DNA of 64,000 bases, taken from contig NZ_CP133262.1 in NCBI RefSeq assembly GCF_030915405.1, positions 186,001 through 250,000 of the forward strand, written 5' to 3'. This stretch comes from Neobacillus nitrireducens (GTDB lineage Bacteria; Bacillota; Bacilli; Bacillales; Cytobacillaceae). Below the pieces are notes generated by a model. The model did no database searches. It saw only the letters and a list, made by a program, of their open reading frames with translations, and was not told where the DNA came from. Below, in pieces: positions 17,680-26,689 of this stretch. The translations under genes and the position numbers were made by a program. Each line of letters opens with the position of its first letter. The first letter of the stretch is position 1.

Positions 17680-18421
17680 AGTTGTTCTCACTGTTACTAA
17701 TCCAGCTCTAGTGTCTTTAATAAAGGACTTTAATCAAGTGTTGCCTGTTGACGCTAACTTTTTTATCCCTTTTGACCGGTCAAACATCTCAAAGAAGATT
17801 CAACCCCTTCCGTTTAATTTTTTTAAAAAATGTTGGATTCAGCCGTTATTCCTGACCTTTCCACATCTCGCCATACACGAAGCTGTATATAATGAGATTA
17901 CTGTTGCTCCTAGTTCTAAATCGTTCATTGACCAACAAATCCAGCAATATCAACAACCACTGGTATTGTCTGATAAGAATCTTGATGACGTGGAGGAAAT
18001 CACTCGTTATACCATAGAAGGAAGAGTGGCCAAGTACACTAATTATGAACCTGAAAAGAATAATAAGGATGATCGTGGAGAGGTAAAGTCTCTAGCTCAT
18101 ATTGCCACTAAGGGCTATCTATATTTTTGTTCTCATGACTCTAACGCTCTAAAATTAATTGAGAAAGCTGTGGAATGGGAAACAAACTTAGAAGAAGTAA
18201 ATGCTATTAAGACATATGAAATCCTATATTATTTATATAAGTCCAATCCAGCTTTAAAGAAAGAGATAAGGGCTATATATAAGTATTTATACTACACCAC
18301 GGATTCTGATAGAAAAGTAAATCCGTCCTGGGATGATTTTAAAACAGGGATGGATTCGCTTTATGATGAATTAATAACAAGCTGCCCTGATTTTCCTATA
18401 ATAACTATCCCTACTACATAA
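17666..18421 (+). CDS. PIN-like (DUF4411-type) putative toxin
   Basis: 251 aa from the ATG at 17666; an in-frame TTG at 17660 is possible. It overlaps the ImmA/IrrE gene by 14 bp. VDANFFIPF is a PIN-like first Asp, IHEAVYNEI supplies a Glu, and DDRGEVKSLAHIATKGYLYFCSHDSNALKL has the later acidic positions. XRE, ImmA/IrrE and a PIN-like gene in one operon is a known toxin-antitoxin layout, with the PIN protein as a possible RNase toxin. A strong terminator follows. Family by motif shape only. Confidence 0.65.
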   Translation: MKLNKVVLTVTNPALVSLIKDFNQVLPVDANFFIPFDRSNISKKIQPLPFNFFKKCWIQPLFLTFPHLAIHEAVYNEITVAPSSKSFIDQQIQQYQQPLVLSDKNLDDVEEITRYTIEGRVAKYTNYEPEKNNKDDRGEVKSLAHIATKGYLYFCSHDSNALKLIEKAVEWETNLEEVNAIKTYEILYYLYKSNPALKKEIRAIYKYLYYTTDSDRKVNPSWDDFKTGMDSLYDELITSCPDFPIITIPTT

Positions 18422-18426
18422 AAACG

Positions 18427-18458
18427 ACTCGTTCCCATCTAAATGGGGCGAGTTTTTT
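18427..18458 (+). terminator. Rho-independent terminator of the XRE/ImmA/PIN operon
   Basis: ACTCGTTCCCAT / ATGGGGCGAGT stem with loop CTAA, then six T, directly after the stop codon. Confidence 0.85.
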
Positions 18459-18514
18459 GTGTTCATCTTAGAAGATAAAATCTTTAGTTGGCTCTAAATG
18501 AACAGGAGCGGGTT

Positions 18515-18840
18515 TTCACGGCAATCATGAACTGGCAAAATATTATAGTGAGAAGTTGGATAAATTTGAGGAACTTCCTGTTTCCAAGCAATCGGAGACA
18601 CTAACTTATCTGCCTTTTATGAAAGGGAACCCGCATTCACCATTTTACCTACAAAGGGCACCGGTTCATTGAAAAGAACGAGGAAGTGTACCGAATCAAA
18701 GAAGATGGAACGCAAGAAAAAATAAACGTCAAACGGGTCCTTACAGAACTTATACGAATCAATATGATCTTCTGTTTAGTCAAGATCATTATATATGCAA
18801 GTGGATTAATGGAATCAGCCTGTTTTTCAAAAATTAAACA
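18515..18840 (+). pseudogene. Unrecognised coding relic
   Basis: One frame reads HELAKYYSEKLDKFEELPVSKQ, ETLTYLPFMKGNPHSPFYLQRAPVH, stop, then continues open to a second stop; no start codon or ribosome site is present. Another frame around 18650-18740 reads FIEKNEEVYRIKEDGTQEKI. This looks like a gene end with frameshifts. I do not recognise it. It may be the tail of a toxin gene. Confidence 0.35.
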
Positions 18841-18919
18841 TTTAAAAAGGCTAATAACATAGATAAACATTTCTATTCTAGTAATAAAGTAATAAAATTA
18901 GTTTGAGGAGGGTGGTTAA

Positions 18920-19819
18920 ATGAGGAAAATAATCCTATTATGTGTAATGGTAATTATGGGATTTAATATAAAAGTCTATGCACACCCAGGCAATACGGAT
19001 GCCAATGGTGGGCATTATTGTTGGACCAATTGTGAAAAATGGGGACTAGAGTATGGAGAATATCATTATCATAATCAAAAAACTAATAGTACACCTGTCG
19101 TAAAGGTAGTTCCAAAAAATGCCCATACATATAAAGAAGGATATGACGAAGCCTATAGTTATTGGTATAAAAGAGCTCTATCTGATCTTAAAAAAACCCA
19201 AGAGGGTGATTGGCATGCAACATGGAATGACTATACTAAAAACTATTCGGACGGATATAGAGATGGCTTTGATAAAGCTATTGATGATGCAAAAAAGGAT
19301 TACAAAGATTATCAGTATAATAGAGGGGTAGAGGATGGTAAAAAAGACGCTAGGGTAGGTGTAAGTATGGGGTATTTAACTTCTAATGATCCTATCGCTG
19401 ATTCAGATGATTATATGAAAGGATACGATAAAGGTAATCTTGAAGAGAAGAAAATGTTGAAGGAAAAACAAAAGGAAAATTTAGAGATTGAATTAGCAAA
19501 CACTGATATTCCGGCAAAATTCCAAGATAAACATGAAAGTTTTATAATAGGCTATCAAACTGGCTTTTACGATTCAAAGACTGGCTATAATTACGACGAC
19601 GAACCAGAGTCTGAATATCCAAAGGAAGCCGATGAAAAACAATACATACTAGGGTATAAAAATGGTTGGAATGATGAAGGTGGTTCATTACCTTTCATGA
19701 CTGAATTAGACCTTATATATAAGAATTACATACAGACATATGCCTTGTTTCCAATAATAACTGGTGTTGGACTAGTTGGCTTTTTTGTTGGTAAAAGAAA
19801 AAAAAATAAAACGGAATAA
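18920..19819 (+). CDS. Exported YHYH-domain protein with C-terminal membrane anchor
   Basis: 299 aa with GGAGG in front. An N-terminal signal peptide (IILLCVMVIMGFNIKVYA) precedes HPGNTDANGGHYCWTNCEKWGLEYGEYHYH, the YHYH motif seen in many Firmicute secreted proteins and calcium/metal-type domains. The middle carries repeated G-Y-x-x-G-(W/F/Y) units: YKEGYDEAY, YSDGYRDGF, YNRGVEDGK, YMKGYDKGN, FIIGYQTGF and YILGYKNGW. The end is a hydrophobic segment (FPIITGVGLVGFFVG) and a KRKKNK tail, so it is probably anchored to the membrane outer face. Function unknown. Confidence 0.75.
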   Translation: MRKIILLCVMVIMGFNIKVYAHPGNTDANGGHYCWTNCEKWGLEYGEYHYHNQKTNSTPVVKVVPKNAHTYKEGYDEAYSYWYKRALSDLKKTQEGDWHATWNDYTKNYSDGYRDGFDKAIDDAKKDYKDYQYNRGVEDGKKDARVGVSMGYLTSNDPIADSDDYMKGYDKGNLEEKKMLKEKQKENLEIELANTDIPAKFQDKHESFIIGYQTGFYDSKTGYNYDDEPESEYPKEADEKQYILGYKNGWNDEGGSLPFMTELDLIYKNYIQTYALFPIITGVGLVGFFVGKRKKNKTE

Positions 19820-19861
19820 GATTATTCGTTATTTGTTAAAGTGCTTAGCTATACGAATTTT

Positions 19862-19986
19862 GTGCTGCTGAACATTCTAGAATACAAACCAGCTAGGATT
19901 TTGGAATTTATGCCACTGTCTAAAATAAAAGAACCTGTACTGGCAGCGATTAAAGGGTTTCAGCTTTAGCTTGGAATCCTTTTTAA
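19862..19986 (+). pseudogene. 3' tail of a lost gene plus its terminator
   Basis: An open frame without start reads LLNILEYKPARILEFMPLSKIKEPVLAAIKGFQL then TAG at about 19967. A weak hairpin AAGGGTTTC / GGAATCCTTTTTAA overlaps and follows it. I do not recognise the protein. Confidence 0.3.
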
Positions 19987-20076
19987 ATTATATAAATTTA
20001 TTCGTTTTTCGAAGTATTTCAGTAGTATAATAGTTTTGGTGTTTCTACAGATATTTACAAAAAAAGGGGACAATTT

Positions 20077-21084
20077 ATGAAGAAATTAACCTACTTATTT
20101 ATGGCGTTTTTATTAGTTTTCCTTGCAGCTTGTTCATCAAATGAAACAACCAGCAAAGAGGAAAAAATCAAAATAAATAAAACTCAAGAAGTAAGCAAAA
20201 ATAACGCAGCCACTGTTGAAAGCAAAAAAAGTATACCTGAAGATGAAGCTGAAAAAACGACTAGTGAAAGCGAAGTCAGTCCAAGCGTTCCTGCCACTAG
20301 TACACCAACCACAAAAAGTGTTAATGGTGACTTTGACTACAGTAAATATACGTTAATCGAAGTAGATGGCGGAGAAATGTCAGGATATAGAAAGCCGAAT
20401 GTCAGAGTTGATGTCGGGTTTGGCGACAGGGAATATTGGGCTTTTACAAATGAATACGGACAACTAATTCGTGTTGAGGCAAAGAATATAACACTCCAAA
20501 ATCCGAATACTGAACATGTTTCCTCTTCTGGGAGATACTATTCTGATGAAGCGAAGGTTCCCGGCACAGAGAGTCCAACGTTAGATGAAGGGCATGTAAT
20601 TGCTGATTCACTTGGGGGAGTATCTAACGCATATAACATTACACCTCAAGACAGCATTCTCAATAGACACGGTGATCAAGCTTATATGGAAAAAGTGATT
20701 CGAGATGCAGGAGGTTGTACTGATTTCGTAGCAGTGATTCAATATCCAAATAGACAGACGCAAATTCCGAACCATTATAAATTCACATACAAAATTCAGG
20801 GCAGATCTATTACAGATGAATTTGACAATGTAAACCCAGATGAAGTGAACAAAAATTTAGGGAAAACGACAGGTACGAGCAGTACGCCACCGAAAACAGA
20901 CAATATATCTGCAACCGAAACGGAAAATAATAATGAAGATGTTAGTAAAGTGGATACCAATCATAACGGAAGTGTTACGATCGCTGAAGCCAAAGCTGCT
21001 GGTTTTAAAATGCCAATTACGCGAGATTCATGGCTCTATAAATATATGGATGATCGAGATGGTGATGGCTTAGTAGGTGAATAA
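20077..21084 (+). CDS. Lipoprotein DNA/RNA non-specific endonuclease with EF-like C-terminus
   Basis: 335 aa. The signal has lipobox LAAC (Cys about 19), then a low-complexity Ser/Thr/Lys linker to about residue 85. The nuclease domain resembles the DNA/RNA non-specific endonuclease family: ...TLDEGHVIADSLGGVSNAYNITPQDSILN with the catalytic His in a DEGH variant of the DRGH motif and the metal-binding Asn near PQ. The C-terminus VDTNHNGSVTIAEAKAAG and DDRDGDGLVGE are Excalibur/EF-hand-like calcium motifs. It is anchored outside the membrane and may degrade extracellular DNA or help DNA uptake. It is followed directly by the group II intron. Confidence 0.82.
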   Translation: MKKLTYLFMAFLLVFLAACSSNETTSKEEKIKINKTQEVSKNNAATVESKKSIPEDEAEKTTSESEVSPSVPATSTPTTKSVNGDFDYSKYTLIEVDGGEMSGYRKPNVRVDVGFGDREYWAFTNEYGQLIRVEAKNITLQNPNTEHVSSSGRYYSDEAKVPGTESPTLDEGHVIADSLGGVSNAYNITPQDSILNRHGDQAYMEKVIRDAGGCTDFVAVIQYPNRQTQIPNHYKFTYKIQGRSITDEFDNVNPDEVNKNLGKTTGTSSTPPKTDNISATETENNNEDVSKVDTNHNGSVTIAEAKAAGFKMPITRDSWLYKYMDDRDGDGLVGE

Positions 21085-21132
21085 ATGGGGTTATGCGGCG
21101 ATTCTTTTCTACTTATTGAATTAACGGAGCAG

Positions 21133-21817
21133 GTGTGCGGCCGAGCATAGGTCGTATCATATAGCGGGTGGGATTCCCGTCGAGTAAGAACTAGCCATTC
21201 GCTCGTAGCGAGTCTTGGAGGGCTAAAGGTAACTTTAGTCTTTAAGCGTAGACAGTTAGGTGGCGGGCCGAAAGCCAAATGGTTGAAGGGATTGAGCTCC
21301 AAAATGTTAGTAATTCGAGAGGGCTGATGCTTTACCTGCAGCAGAAAGCAATATTTCATTCTTCGTATATGGCAAGAAGAATGAAACCTCTCTGGGGTCA
21401 GAGATCTTGGCACGTTATACATTGATATGATACGGCAACTCGGGAGACCCTATCGGTCTTTTCTAGTTGGAAGAGTATGGTGTACAAGCGATAAAAAGCA
21501 AGGAAGCCAAATGCCGATTTAGGGAGTCGGATAGCAGCGTAGTACCAATGAAGTTGGGTAATGCCGATGGAGGAAAGGCTAGCTACCAGTTATCACCCTT
21601 ACTAGGGGCACATTTACTACACACAGAGGTAGGAAATATAAATGGAAACAAGACTAGTAAGGATAGCAGAAATAGCTAATCAGATTCTAGACGATAAGCT
21701 ATATTTTGTGAATGGTAACTAGGAGGAGCCGTGTGCGTTAATTGCGCAAGCACGGTTCTGGGAGGGGGGAGAACACAATCTACCGTAAGTTAGAGAGGTT
21801 CTCTTCTACTCGACTAA
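21133..21817 (+). mobile_element. ORF-less group II intron
   Basis: The 5' end GTGTGCGGCCGAGC is followed by the domain I landmark GGGTGGGATTCCCGTCGAG, then ...GGCCGAAAGCCAAATGGTTG...AGGGATTGAGCTCC. Near the 3' end is a canonical domain V (21726-21758) and a domain VI-like hairpin ending near TCTACTCGAC. The total of about 685 nt has no reverse-transcriptase gene; domain IV is only a short remnant. It would need a maturase in trans. It sits 50 bp after the nuclease stop. Part of it recurs as a fragment at 54395-54540. Confidence 0.82.
21726..21758 (+). ncRNA. Group II intron domain V
   Basis: GAGCCGTGTGCG / GCAAGCACGGTTC forms the conserved 34-nt hairpin with the 2-nt bulge. The AGC-type catalytic triad position reads as in active introns. 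This is the strongest single mark that the surrounding sequence is a group II intron. Confidence 0.88.
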
Positions 21818-21900
21818 TTAAAGAGGGAATATAAATTTATGCATATTCATAACAAGAATATAACAATAAGGGAGTAAACAAAAATTGAGGAGGTATTGTA

Positions 21901-22377
21901 GTGAACCAACATCAAATCATAATTGTTCAGTATGATTCCAAGTATGCTGAACAAACAGTGAAAATGTGGCGAAATAGTAAGGAACGGGCAATTGGTCAGA
22001 AAGAAAGTCATAGCTTAAAAAGTCACATTTATTTTTTAAACCACATATTACCTGGGCAGTTTCAAATAGATTTAGCGTTAATAGATGAAAGAGTAGTTGG
22101 AATGATTGCCTATAACGAAACGGAAATAAGTCAACTTTATGTTCACATAGATTATCAAGGAATTGGTATAGGTCAAATATTATTAAATAAAGTAAAAGCA
22201 CAATCAAGCGGGAAATTATCGTTGTACACGTTTGAAGTAAATAAAAATGCACAACGATTTTATGAAAAAAATGGATTTAAAATAATTGGAAGAGGCTATG
22301 AAAATGAAGAAAAGCTACCTGATATTCAATATGAATGGAATATAGAAATAAATGATGTAAATTTGATGCGGAGTTAA
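21901..22377 (+). CDS. GNAT-family N-acetyltransferase
   Basis: 158 aa from a GTG 8 bp after GGAGG. The acetyl-CoA binding motif reads ISQLYVHIDYQGIGIGQILLNKVKAQ (Q-x-x-G-I-G pattern, about residues 78-100) and is followed by LYTFEVNKNAQRFYEKNGFKIIGRG, both standard for GNAT enzymes. The substrate is unknown. It lies about 80 bp after the group II intron as a single gene. Confidence 0.9.
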   Translation: MNQHQIIIVQYDSKYAEQTVKMWRNSKERAIGQKESHSLKSHIYFLNHILPGQFQIDLALIDERVVGMIAYNETEISQLYVHIDYQGIGIGQILLNKVKAQSSGKLSLYTFEVNKNAQRFYEKNGFKIIGRGYENEEKLPDIQYEWNIEINDVNLMRS

Positions 22378-22502
22378 AGAAAATAGTCTGTTGCCTTTAC
22401 TTATTTCTTGTTCCACTAACGGTCAGACTAGTTGAATTAGATTGCCAAATAGCAATCCACGAATAGGTTAGTAGAGGATCCTAACCAAATAGTAAAACCT
22501 AA

Positions 22503-22946
22503 TCACTTTGGAGATACGCTTCCTCCAAGATAAACTTTAGTAGGAGGTATTTCAAGTTTACTCTTTTTTATTTTATCCTTTTTCGCAATCCTCAATTTTG
22601 CCTGATTATAGTCTTTATCAGAAATGGGTCTAGTGGAAGTTGAACACTTAAAATAATATCGATCTGCTTCCTGGACACAATTTTTCTTTGGATCAATTTT
22701 ATAAGTAATCTTTAGTTTCGATTCAGTTTGCTTAAGTGTAAAGTATGACCCATTACTAATTATATTTAAATTTTGATTTTTCAATAGATCATTATGAATC
22801 CTTAAATAAAGAGTTGCTGCAAAAAATGCAGTTTCTTCCGTAATGCTTGCAGTCGAATATACACTTCCTTCCTCAAGCTCTATATCCGTCCACGTTAATT
22901 GAAAATACTTTTTCTTTTTTCCTTTTCGATTAACTTTAACACTCAT
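22503..22946 (-). CDS. Hypothetical basic protein
   Basis: 147 aa, with an AAGGGTG ribosome site. Lys-rich ends flank a beta-rich middle (SYFTLKQTESKLKITYKIDP). One Cys pair (NCVQEADRYYFKCS) is present. No family recognised. It is convergent with the acetyltransferase gene. Confidence 0.5.
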   Translation of the reverse strand: MSVKVNRKGKKKKYFQLTWTDIELEEGSVYSTASITEETAFFAATLYLRIHNDLLKNQNLNIISNGSYFTLKQTESKLKITYKIDPKKNCVQEADRYYFKCSTSTRPISDKDYNQAKLRIAKKDKIKKSKLEIPPTKVYLGGSVSPK

Positions 22947-23163
22947 TATTAATCACCCTTGTTTTTTATACCAATTTTATCACTAAAATTTCTGAATGTT
23001 TACCGTACAAAAGATTGTGAAGAAATTTTCTTAAACTATGATTTGAATTATGAGAACTTAACAAAGTACATAGAAACTATCTTTTGCACGGCTCTTCCAA
23101 TTGAAGGTATCTTTTATGTTTAATAAAATGTGGGGATAATAGTGTAAAATTGGAGGTGTTTAC

Positions 23164-23415
23164 GTGCTTGTAAAGTTTAAAGAAAAGGATGACCATCTTA
23201 TAGTCTTTGAAAAAGAATTTAATGACCTTTCACTAATATTTGAAATGCTTAAACAGAAGGCAATTATGAACATATTTTTTGACCCTGAAGGGGATGAAAG
23301 GGTTTCTGGTAGGGTGTGTGATTATGAATATACAATAGAAATCAATAAAGGGAGGGTAAAGGAAAGTTTAGTTGTTGCACTGGATTGTTATGAAATGGAA
23401 TTAACCAATTATTAG
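23164..23415 (+). CDS. Hypothetical small acidic protein
   Basis: 83 aa from GTG, 8 bp after GGAGG. It alternates strands and helices (LIVFEKEFNDLSLIFEMLKQKA...YEYTIEINKGRVKESLVVALDCYEM in part). No family recognised. A hairpin terminator follows at 23427-23450. Confidence 0.55.
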   Translation: MLVKFKEKDDHLIVFEKEFNDLSLIFEMLKQKAIMNIFFDPEGDERVSGRVCDYEYTIEINKGRVKESLVVALDCYEMELTNY

Positions 23416-23426
23416 AAAGGTTATGG

Positions 23427-23450
23427 AGTCGCTGCTGTGCGGCTCTTTTC
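23427..23450 (+). terminator. Rho-independent terminator
   Basis: AGTCGC / GCGGCT stem with the loop TGCTGT, then CTTTT. It lies about 10 bp after the small acidic gene. Confidence 0.6.
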
Positions 23451-23559
23451 CTTATTAAGCTAAAGGGGCAGTTTAGTTTAAGTGTAATTATTCACAATCT
23501 GAATTTTTTTTGTCAGTTTAAAAAACCGTACAAACAGGATTTATCCTTTCATTTATAAA

Positions 23560-23586
23560 AATTCCCCCGCAATTAGGCAGGGGATT
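23560..23586 (-). terminator. Terminator of the AraC-type gene (minus strand)
   Basis: Read on the minus strand: TCCCCTGCC...GCGGGGGA followed by ATTTTTAT, immediately after the AraC stop codon. Confidence 0.65.
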
Positions 23587-24100
23587 CATACGTTTATCGT
23601 TTGGTCATATTTCTCTCTCAGCCGCTTTATATCTTCTTTAGGTGGAAAACCAAACATACGAAAATATTCACGGCTGAATTGCGATGGACTTTCATAGCCA
23701 ACACGGAATGCGACATCAGCTGCATCTGGCGACTCGGATATTACCAGGCGACGTGCTTCCTGAAGTCTGAATTGTTTTTGGAATGAATAGGGCTCATAGC
23801 AGTTCCTTGTTTAAAATGCCTATGAAGTGAAGGAACACTCATATTTGCTATTTCCGCAAGCTCCTCAATCCGAAAAGACCTTTCATAATTATTCATAATA
23901 TGTTCGATAACATCTCTGATAAGATAGGTAGAGCTTCCTTCTATTACCATTTGTTCCAACGCACCCCCATGCTGCCCTTTCAGAACCCTATAAAGAATTT
24001 CCTTCGTAAATAGAGGAGCAAGTACAGGAAAGCAGTAAATGAATGGAGTTTTAGACAACTGTTGAACGATAGGGAATATCAAATGTGGTTTCTCCATCAT
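23586..24100 (-). pseudogene. AraC-family transcriptional regulator, frameshifted and truncated
   Basis: The minus strand begins MMEKPHLIFPIVQQL and contains two helix-turn-helices. The first, [28 protein letters not shown], is in the initial frame and is lost at about 23790. The second, [27 protein letters not shown], lies in another frame and ends with a stop at 23586. Most of the N-terminal sensory domain (AraC_N type) is also missing. A single frameshift explains the break. Non-functional unless a sequencing error. Confidence 0.82.
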
Positions 24101-24257
24101 TACGGTAAAGAGTGGTTTTCTCTGATAACAATGGATGGAATTATAGGAAAATAATGTTTATAATAGAGTTAAAGAAACATATAAATCATAACCAATCGAT
24201 TTTCAGAAAAAAACTTTATAAAAGGGTTGTCTTCGACCTAAAAATGGAGGTTTAAAG

Positions 24258-25031
24258 ATGGGATTTTTTGATCGTAAAGCAATTTGTGGTGTTTGTAGTA
24301 ACGAAGTTGGCTTAAATCGTTACAAAGTAAAAAAATCTGACGCTTGGGTTTGTCCGGGTTGCGTTAAACAAGCGGGTGGATTCAGTGTTGTTAATGTTAA
24401 TAAAGTAACCGTAGAAGAAATCAAAGCAATAATTGATGCTAAAGCAGAAAAACGGGGCGACGATCCAATGAATAGTGCTGAAGGTATGTATAGGTATTGC
24501 GTTGAAAATAAATTCGGCTCTGGGTTTAATGAAAAATGGGGCATTAAACACTTTGGGATCCTGGAAAATAATTTGATCAAGGGTGAAAAAGTTCTAATGA
24601 CTTTTATTGGCTTACACAATTATGTATCCGTGACTAAGCACGATAATAACTATGCTTACGCTATCACCAATAAACGAATTATGTTTGGACAGAAGCAAAC
24701 GATATCAGGTGAAAAGTTTAAAGCAATTGCCTACGAAAGAATTAATGATATTTCATTTGAAACAGGAATGATGTTTGGTGTTCTCACCATTGATACACCA
24801 CAAGAGAAATTTAATATTGCGTTAGACAAAGGTTCCGCCATATCCATTAATAGTCACATACACGAGGTTCTCGATACAGTAAAAAATGGTTCTAATGGAA
24901 CTCAACCACAAACAGCTTCAGGTACTGGTTCAGTGGCAGATGAATTGAAAAAATTCAAAGAACTATTGGATAGCGGTGTTGTTACAGAAGATGAATTTAA
25001 CACCAAAAAGAAACAGTTGTTAGGAATATAA
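24258..25031 (+). CDS. Zinc-ribbon, PH-like and SHOCT-domain protein
   Basis: 257 aa with GGAGG in front. Residues 1-40 form a DUF4428-type zinc ribbon (CGVCSNEVGLNRYK...WVCPGCVKQ). Residues about 105-205 look like a bacterial PH domain (VLMTFIGLHNYVS...YAITNKRIMFGQ...AIAYERINDISFE). The last 35 residues are a SHOCT domain (VADELKKFKELLDSGVVTEDEFNTKKKQLLGI in part). Such proteins are common near mobile elements and membrane-linked processes, but the exact function is unknown. Confidence 0.8.
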   Translation: MGFFDRKAICGVCSNEVGLNRYKVKKSDAWVCPGCVKQAGGFSVVNVNKVTVEEIKAIIDAKAEKRGDDPMNSAEGMYRYCVENKFGSGFNEKWGIKHFGILENNLIKGEKVLMTFIGLHNYVSVTKHDNNYAYAITNKRIMFGQKQTISGEKFKAIAYERINDISFETGMMFGVLTIDTPQEKFNIALDKGSAISINSHIHEVLDTVKNGSNGTQPQTASGTGSVADELKKFKELLDSGVVTEDEFNTKKKQLLGI

Positions 25032-25116
25032 CTGGAGACTTTGGCAAAAAGGTAAACAAAATAAAAGATTTTACGAAAAATAATATCTCTGGAGAGGTTT
25101 AAGGAGTTAGTAATAG

Positions 25117-25599
25117 ATGAAAAAAACTGAAGAGGTTATTGCTGAATTTGAAGCAGCAACAAATGAAAAATGTGCAACATATGATTTAGGGATTATTCAT
25201 ATTGATCCTGAGAGGATTATCGCACTAAGTCTTGAAGAAGAAGATATAAAAGATGATCGAAAAATGAGAATACTTAAAGAAAAAGTTGAAGAATACGGTT
25301 GGACCAATGAAGGACCTTTTGGTTTTGCACTTTTGCAATTTCCTAATGGTGACTTGGCTGTAACGGGTGGTGGAAACCACAGAGCATACTTATCCAAAGA
25401 ATTAAAGAAACAAGGGAAATTGGAATTTGTAAAAGCCAATGTTTTTAAAGTAGTTTATACAGACAGACTTCCAAAGGATACGTTAAAACGTTTAAATCAG
25501 CTAGAATCAATTATTGATTCGGAAACAGTGGAGGATGAAGAGCTACTAAATGATTTGATAAAGGAAAGATACGATATTTTATCGAATATTAGTCAATAA
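25117..25599 (+). CDS. ParB/sulfiredoxin-like fold protein (tentative)
   Basis: 160 aa after AAGGAG. The core reads IIHIDPERIIAL...LKEKVEEYGW...GDLAVTGGGNHRAYLSKEL, which matches the loose pattern of the ParB/Srx N-terminal domain: a position-setting strand, a helix, then GGxHR. ParB-like domains can bind CTP or act as nucleases or kinases. No DNA-binding HTH is visible. It follows the SHOCT gene by 85 bp and is probably co-transcribed. A terminator follows. Confidence 0.45.
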   Translation: MKKTEEVIAEFEAATNEKCATYDLGIIHIDPERIIALSLEEEDIKDDRKMRILKEKVEEYGWTNEGPFGFALLQFPNGDLAVTGGGNHRAYLSKELKKQGKLEFVKANVFKVVYTDRLPKDTLKRLNQLESIIDSETVEDEELLNDLIKERYDILSNISQ

Positions 25600-25602
25600 A
25601 AA

Positions 25603-25633
25603 TAAAAAGTCACCATCAGGTGACTTTTTATAA
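25603..25633 (+). terminator. Bidirectional Rho-independent terminator
   Basis: AAAAAGTCACC / GGTGACTTTTT with loop ATCA, placed between two convergent genes. Confidence 0.85.
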
Positions 25634-25639
25634 ATACTA

Positions 25640-26029
25640 TTAATCCTGAAATAACTTTCGTTGATTTATTTTATCAACTAAAGCGTGATACTTAAATATT
25701 TTTTGGATTAATTCATTTAATTGAGAAGCATTGTATTCAAATTCACAATGTGGATTATCATTACAGGCAATGACTTTTTTTACAGCTATTTCAAATCTAG
25801 CCATTGCTTTCCCTAAATCCTCAATATCCTCCTCGACTAAATCATAATTTTTTCTTAACTGCTCCAACGTTCCAAGAAAATAATTTTCATGTCTCACTAC
25901 GTCCTCATTACTTTGTATCCGACTGTAAACAGAATTATCATTAACATAATATCGATTCGAATACCTTTTTAACTTATTGTCATATTGATACTCTGCTCTC
26001 AAAGTAAGCAGTGTAGGTTCATTTTTCAA
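25640..26029 (-). CDS. Hypothetical protein
   Basis: 129 aa from TTG after GGGGGTG. It is helical throughout after a beta-rich N-terminus (LRAEYQYDNKLKRYSNRYYVND). A possible Cys-Cys pair (ACNDNPHCEF) lies in the C-terminal half. No family recognised. Convergent with the ParB-like gene. Confidence 0.5.
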   Translation of the reverse strand: MKNEPTLLTLRAEYQYDNKLKRYSNRYYVNDNSVYSRIQSNEDVVRHENYFLGTLEQLRKNYDLVEEDIEDLGKAMARFEIAVKKVIACNDNPHCEFEYNASQLNELIQKIFKYHALVDKINQRKLFQD

Positions 26030-26305
26030 AAAAACACCCCCTAGTAAAATATTCCATACGCATTTCCATATTCGACAATAAGTCCCAAAAACCCTGTACT
26101 ATATTAATAATATTTACTTTAATTTATTTTTTGAAAGTCATATTTTTTTAAGAAAGAGTTGCTGCGGTAGCTTTTTTCTTGTTCCAAGTTCAAACGTAGA
26201 TATGTTACTTTGTGAAAGAGTGTACTTAAACTAATGGGTGCTTTAATTGTATATGATCAGATGAACTTGGACCAAGATTGGTCCTTTTATTTTGGTCTAC
26301 ATAAG

Positions 26306-26317
26306 GAACGTTTGTTC
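26306..26317. promoter_or_regulatory. LexA (Cheo) box of the YolD-like gene
   Basis: GAACGTTTGTTC fits the Bacillus LexA box CGAAC-N4-GTTCG (both flanks G). It sits 4 bp upstream of TATAAT (26321-26326), where a repressor would block RNA polymerase. This predicts SOS (DNA-damage) induction of the gene below. Confidence 0.7.
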
Positions 26318-26348
26318 GTATATAATAGTAACGGAGGAGATGATCATT

Positions 26349-26684
26349 ATGGCAATTCGTGACAGAGGCAAAAAGAAATGGCAAGGGGCGTTTTTTATGC
26401 CGGAGCAGGTAAAGGCTCAGAATGAATTATGGCGTGATGCACAACGCCAATTGAAGCCGATTATGGACGAATATGAAAAGGAGGAGTTTGACCAGCGAAT
26501 AAGTTATGCGATGGAGTATCACTTGCCTGTACTCTTAACGATTTGGAGCGATGGATTCATGGAGGTTATAACTGGCAAGGTGCATTATGTGGACCCAATC
26601 ACTCATCAGCTACGGATAGAAACAAAGCCTGGAGAGTTTGAGCGAGTGACATTCGATAGTGTTGTAGGTGTGAATGTAGATTGA
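26349..26684 (+). CDS. YolD-like family protein, SOS-controlled
   Basis: 111 aa from an ATG 10 bp after GGAGGA. It starts IRDRGKKKWQGAFFMPEQVKAQNELW and ends in a beta-rich VITGKVHYVDPITHQLRIET...FDSVVGVNVD, the pattern of YolD-like proteins (PF08863). In Bacillus these often precede UvrX/DinB-type Y-family polymerases and are LexA-controlled, and a LexA box is present here. No polymerase gene follows, so the partner has been lost or is elsewhere. Confidence 0.85.
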   Translation: MAIRDRGKKKWQGAFFMPEQVKAQNELWRDAQRQLKPIMDEYEKEEFDQRISYAMEYHLPVLLTIWSDGFMEVITGKVHYVDPITHQLRIETKPGEFERVTFDSVVGVNVD

Positions 26685-26689
26685 GCGAA

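Noticed and set aside
21036..21679. Open frames (128 and 70 codons) across the group II intron
   Set aside because: They are chance frames in catalytic RNA sequence; no RT or other domain is visible.
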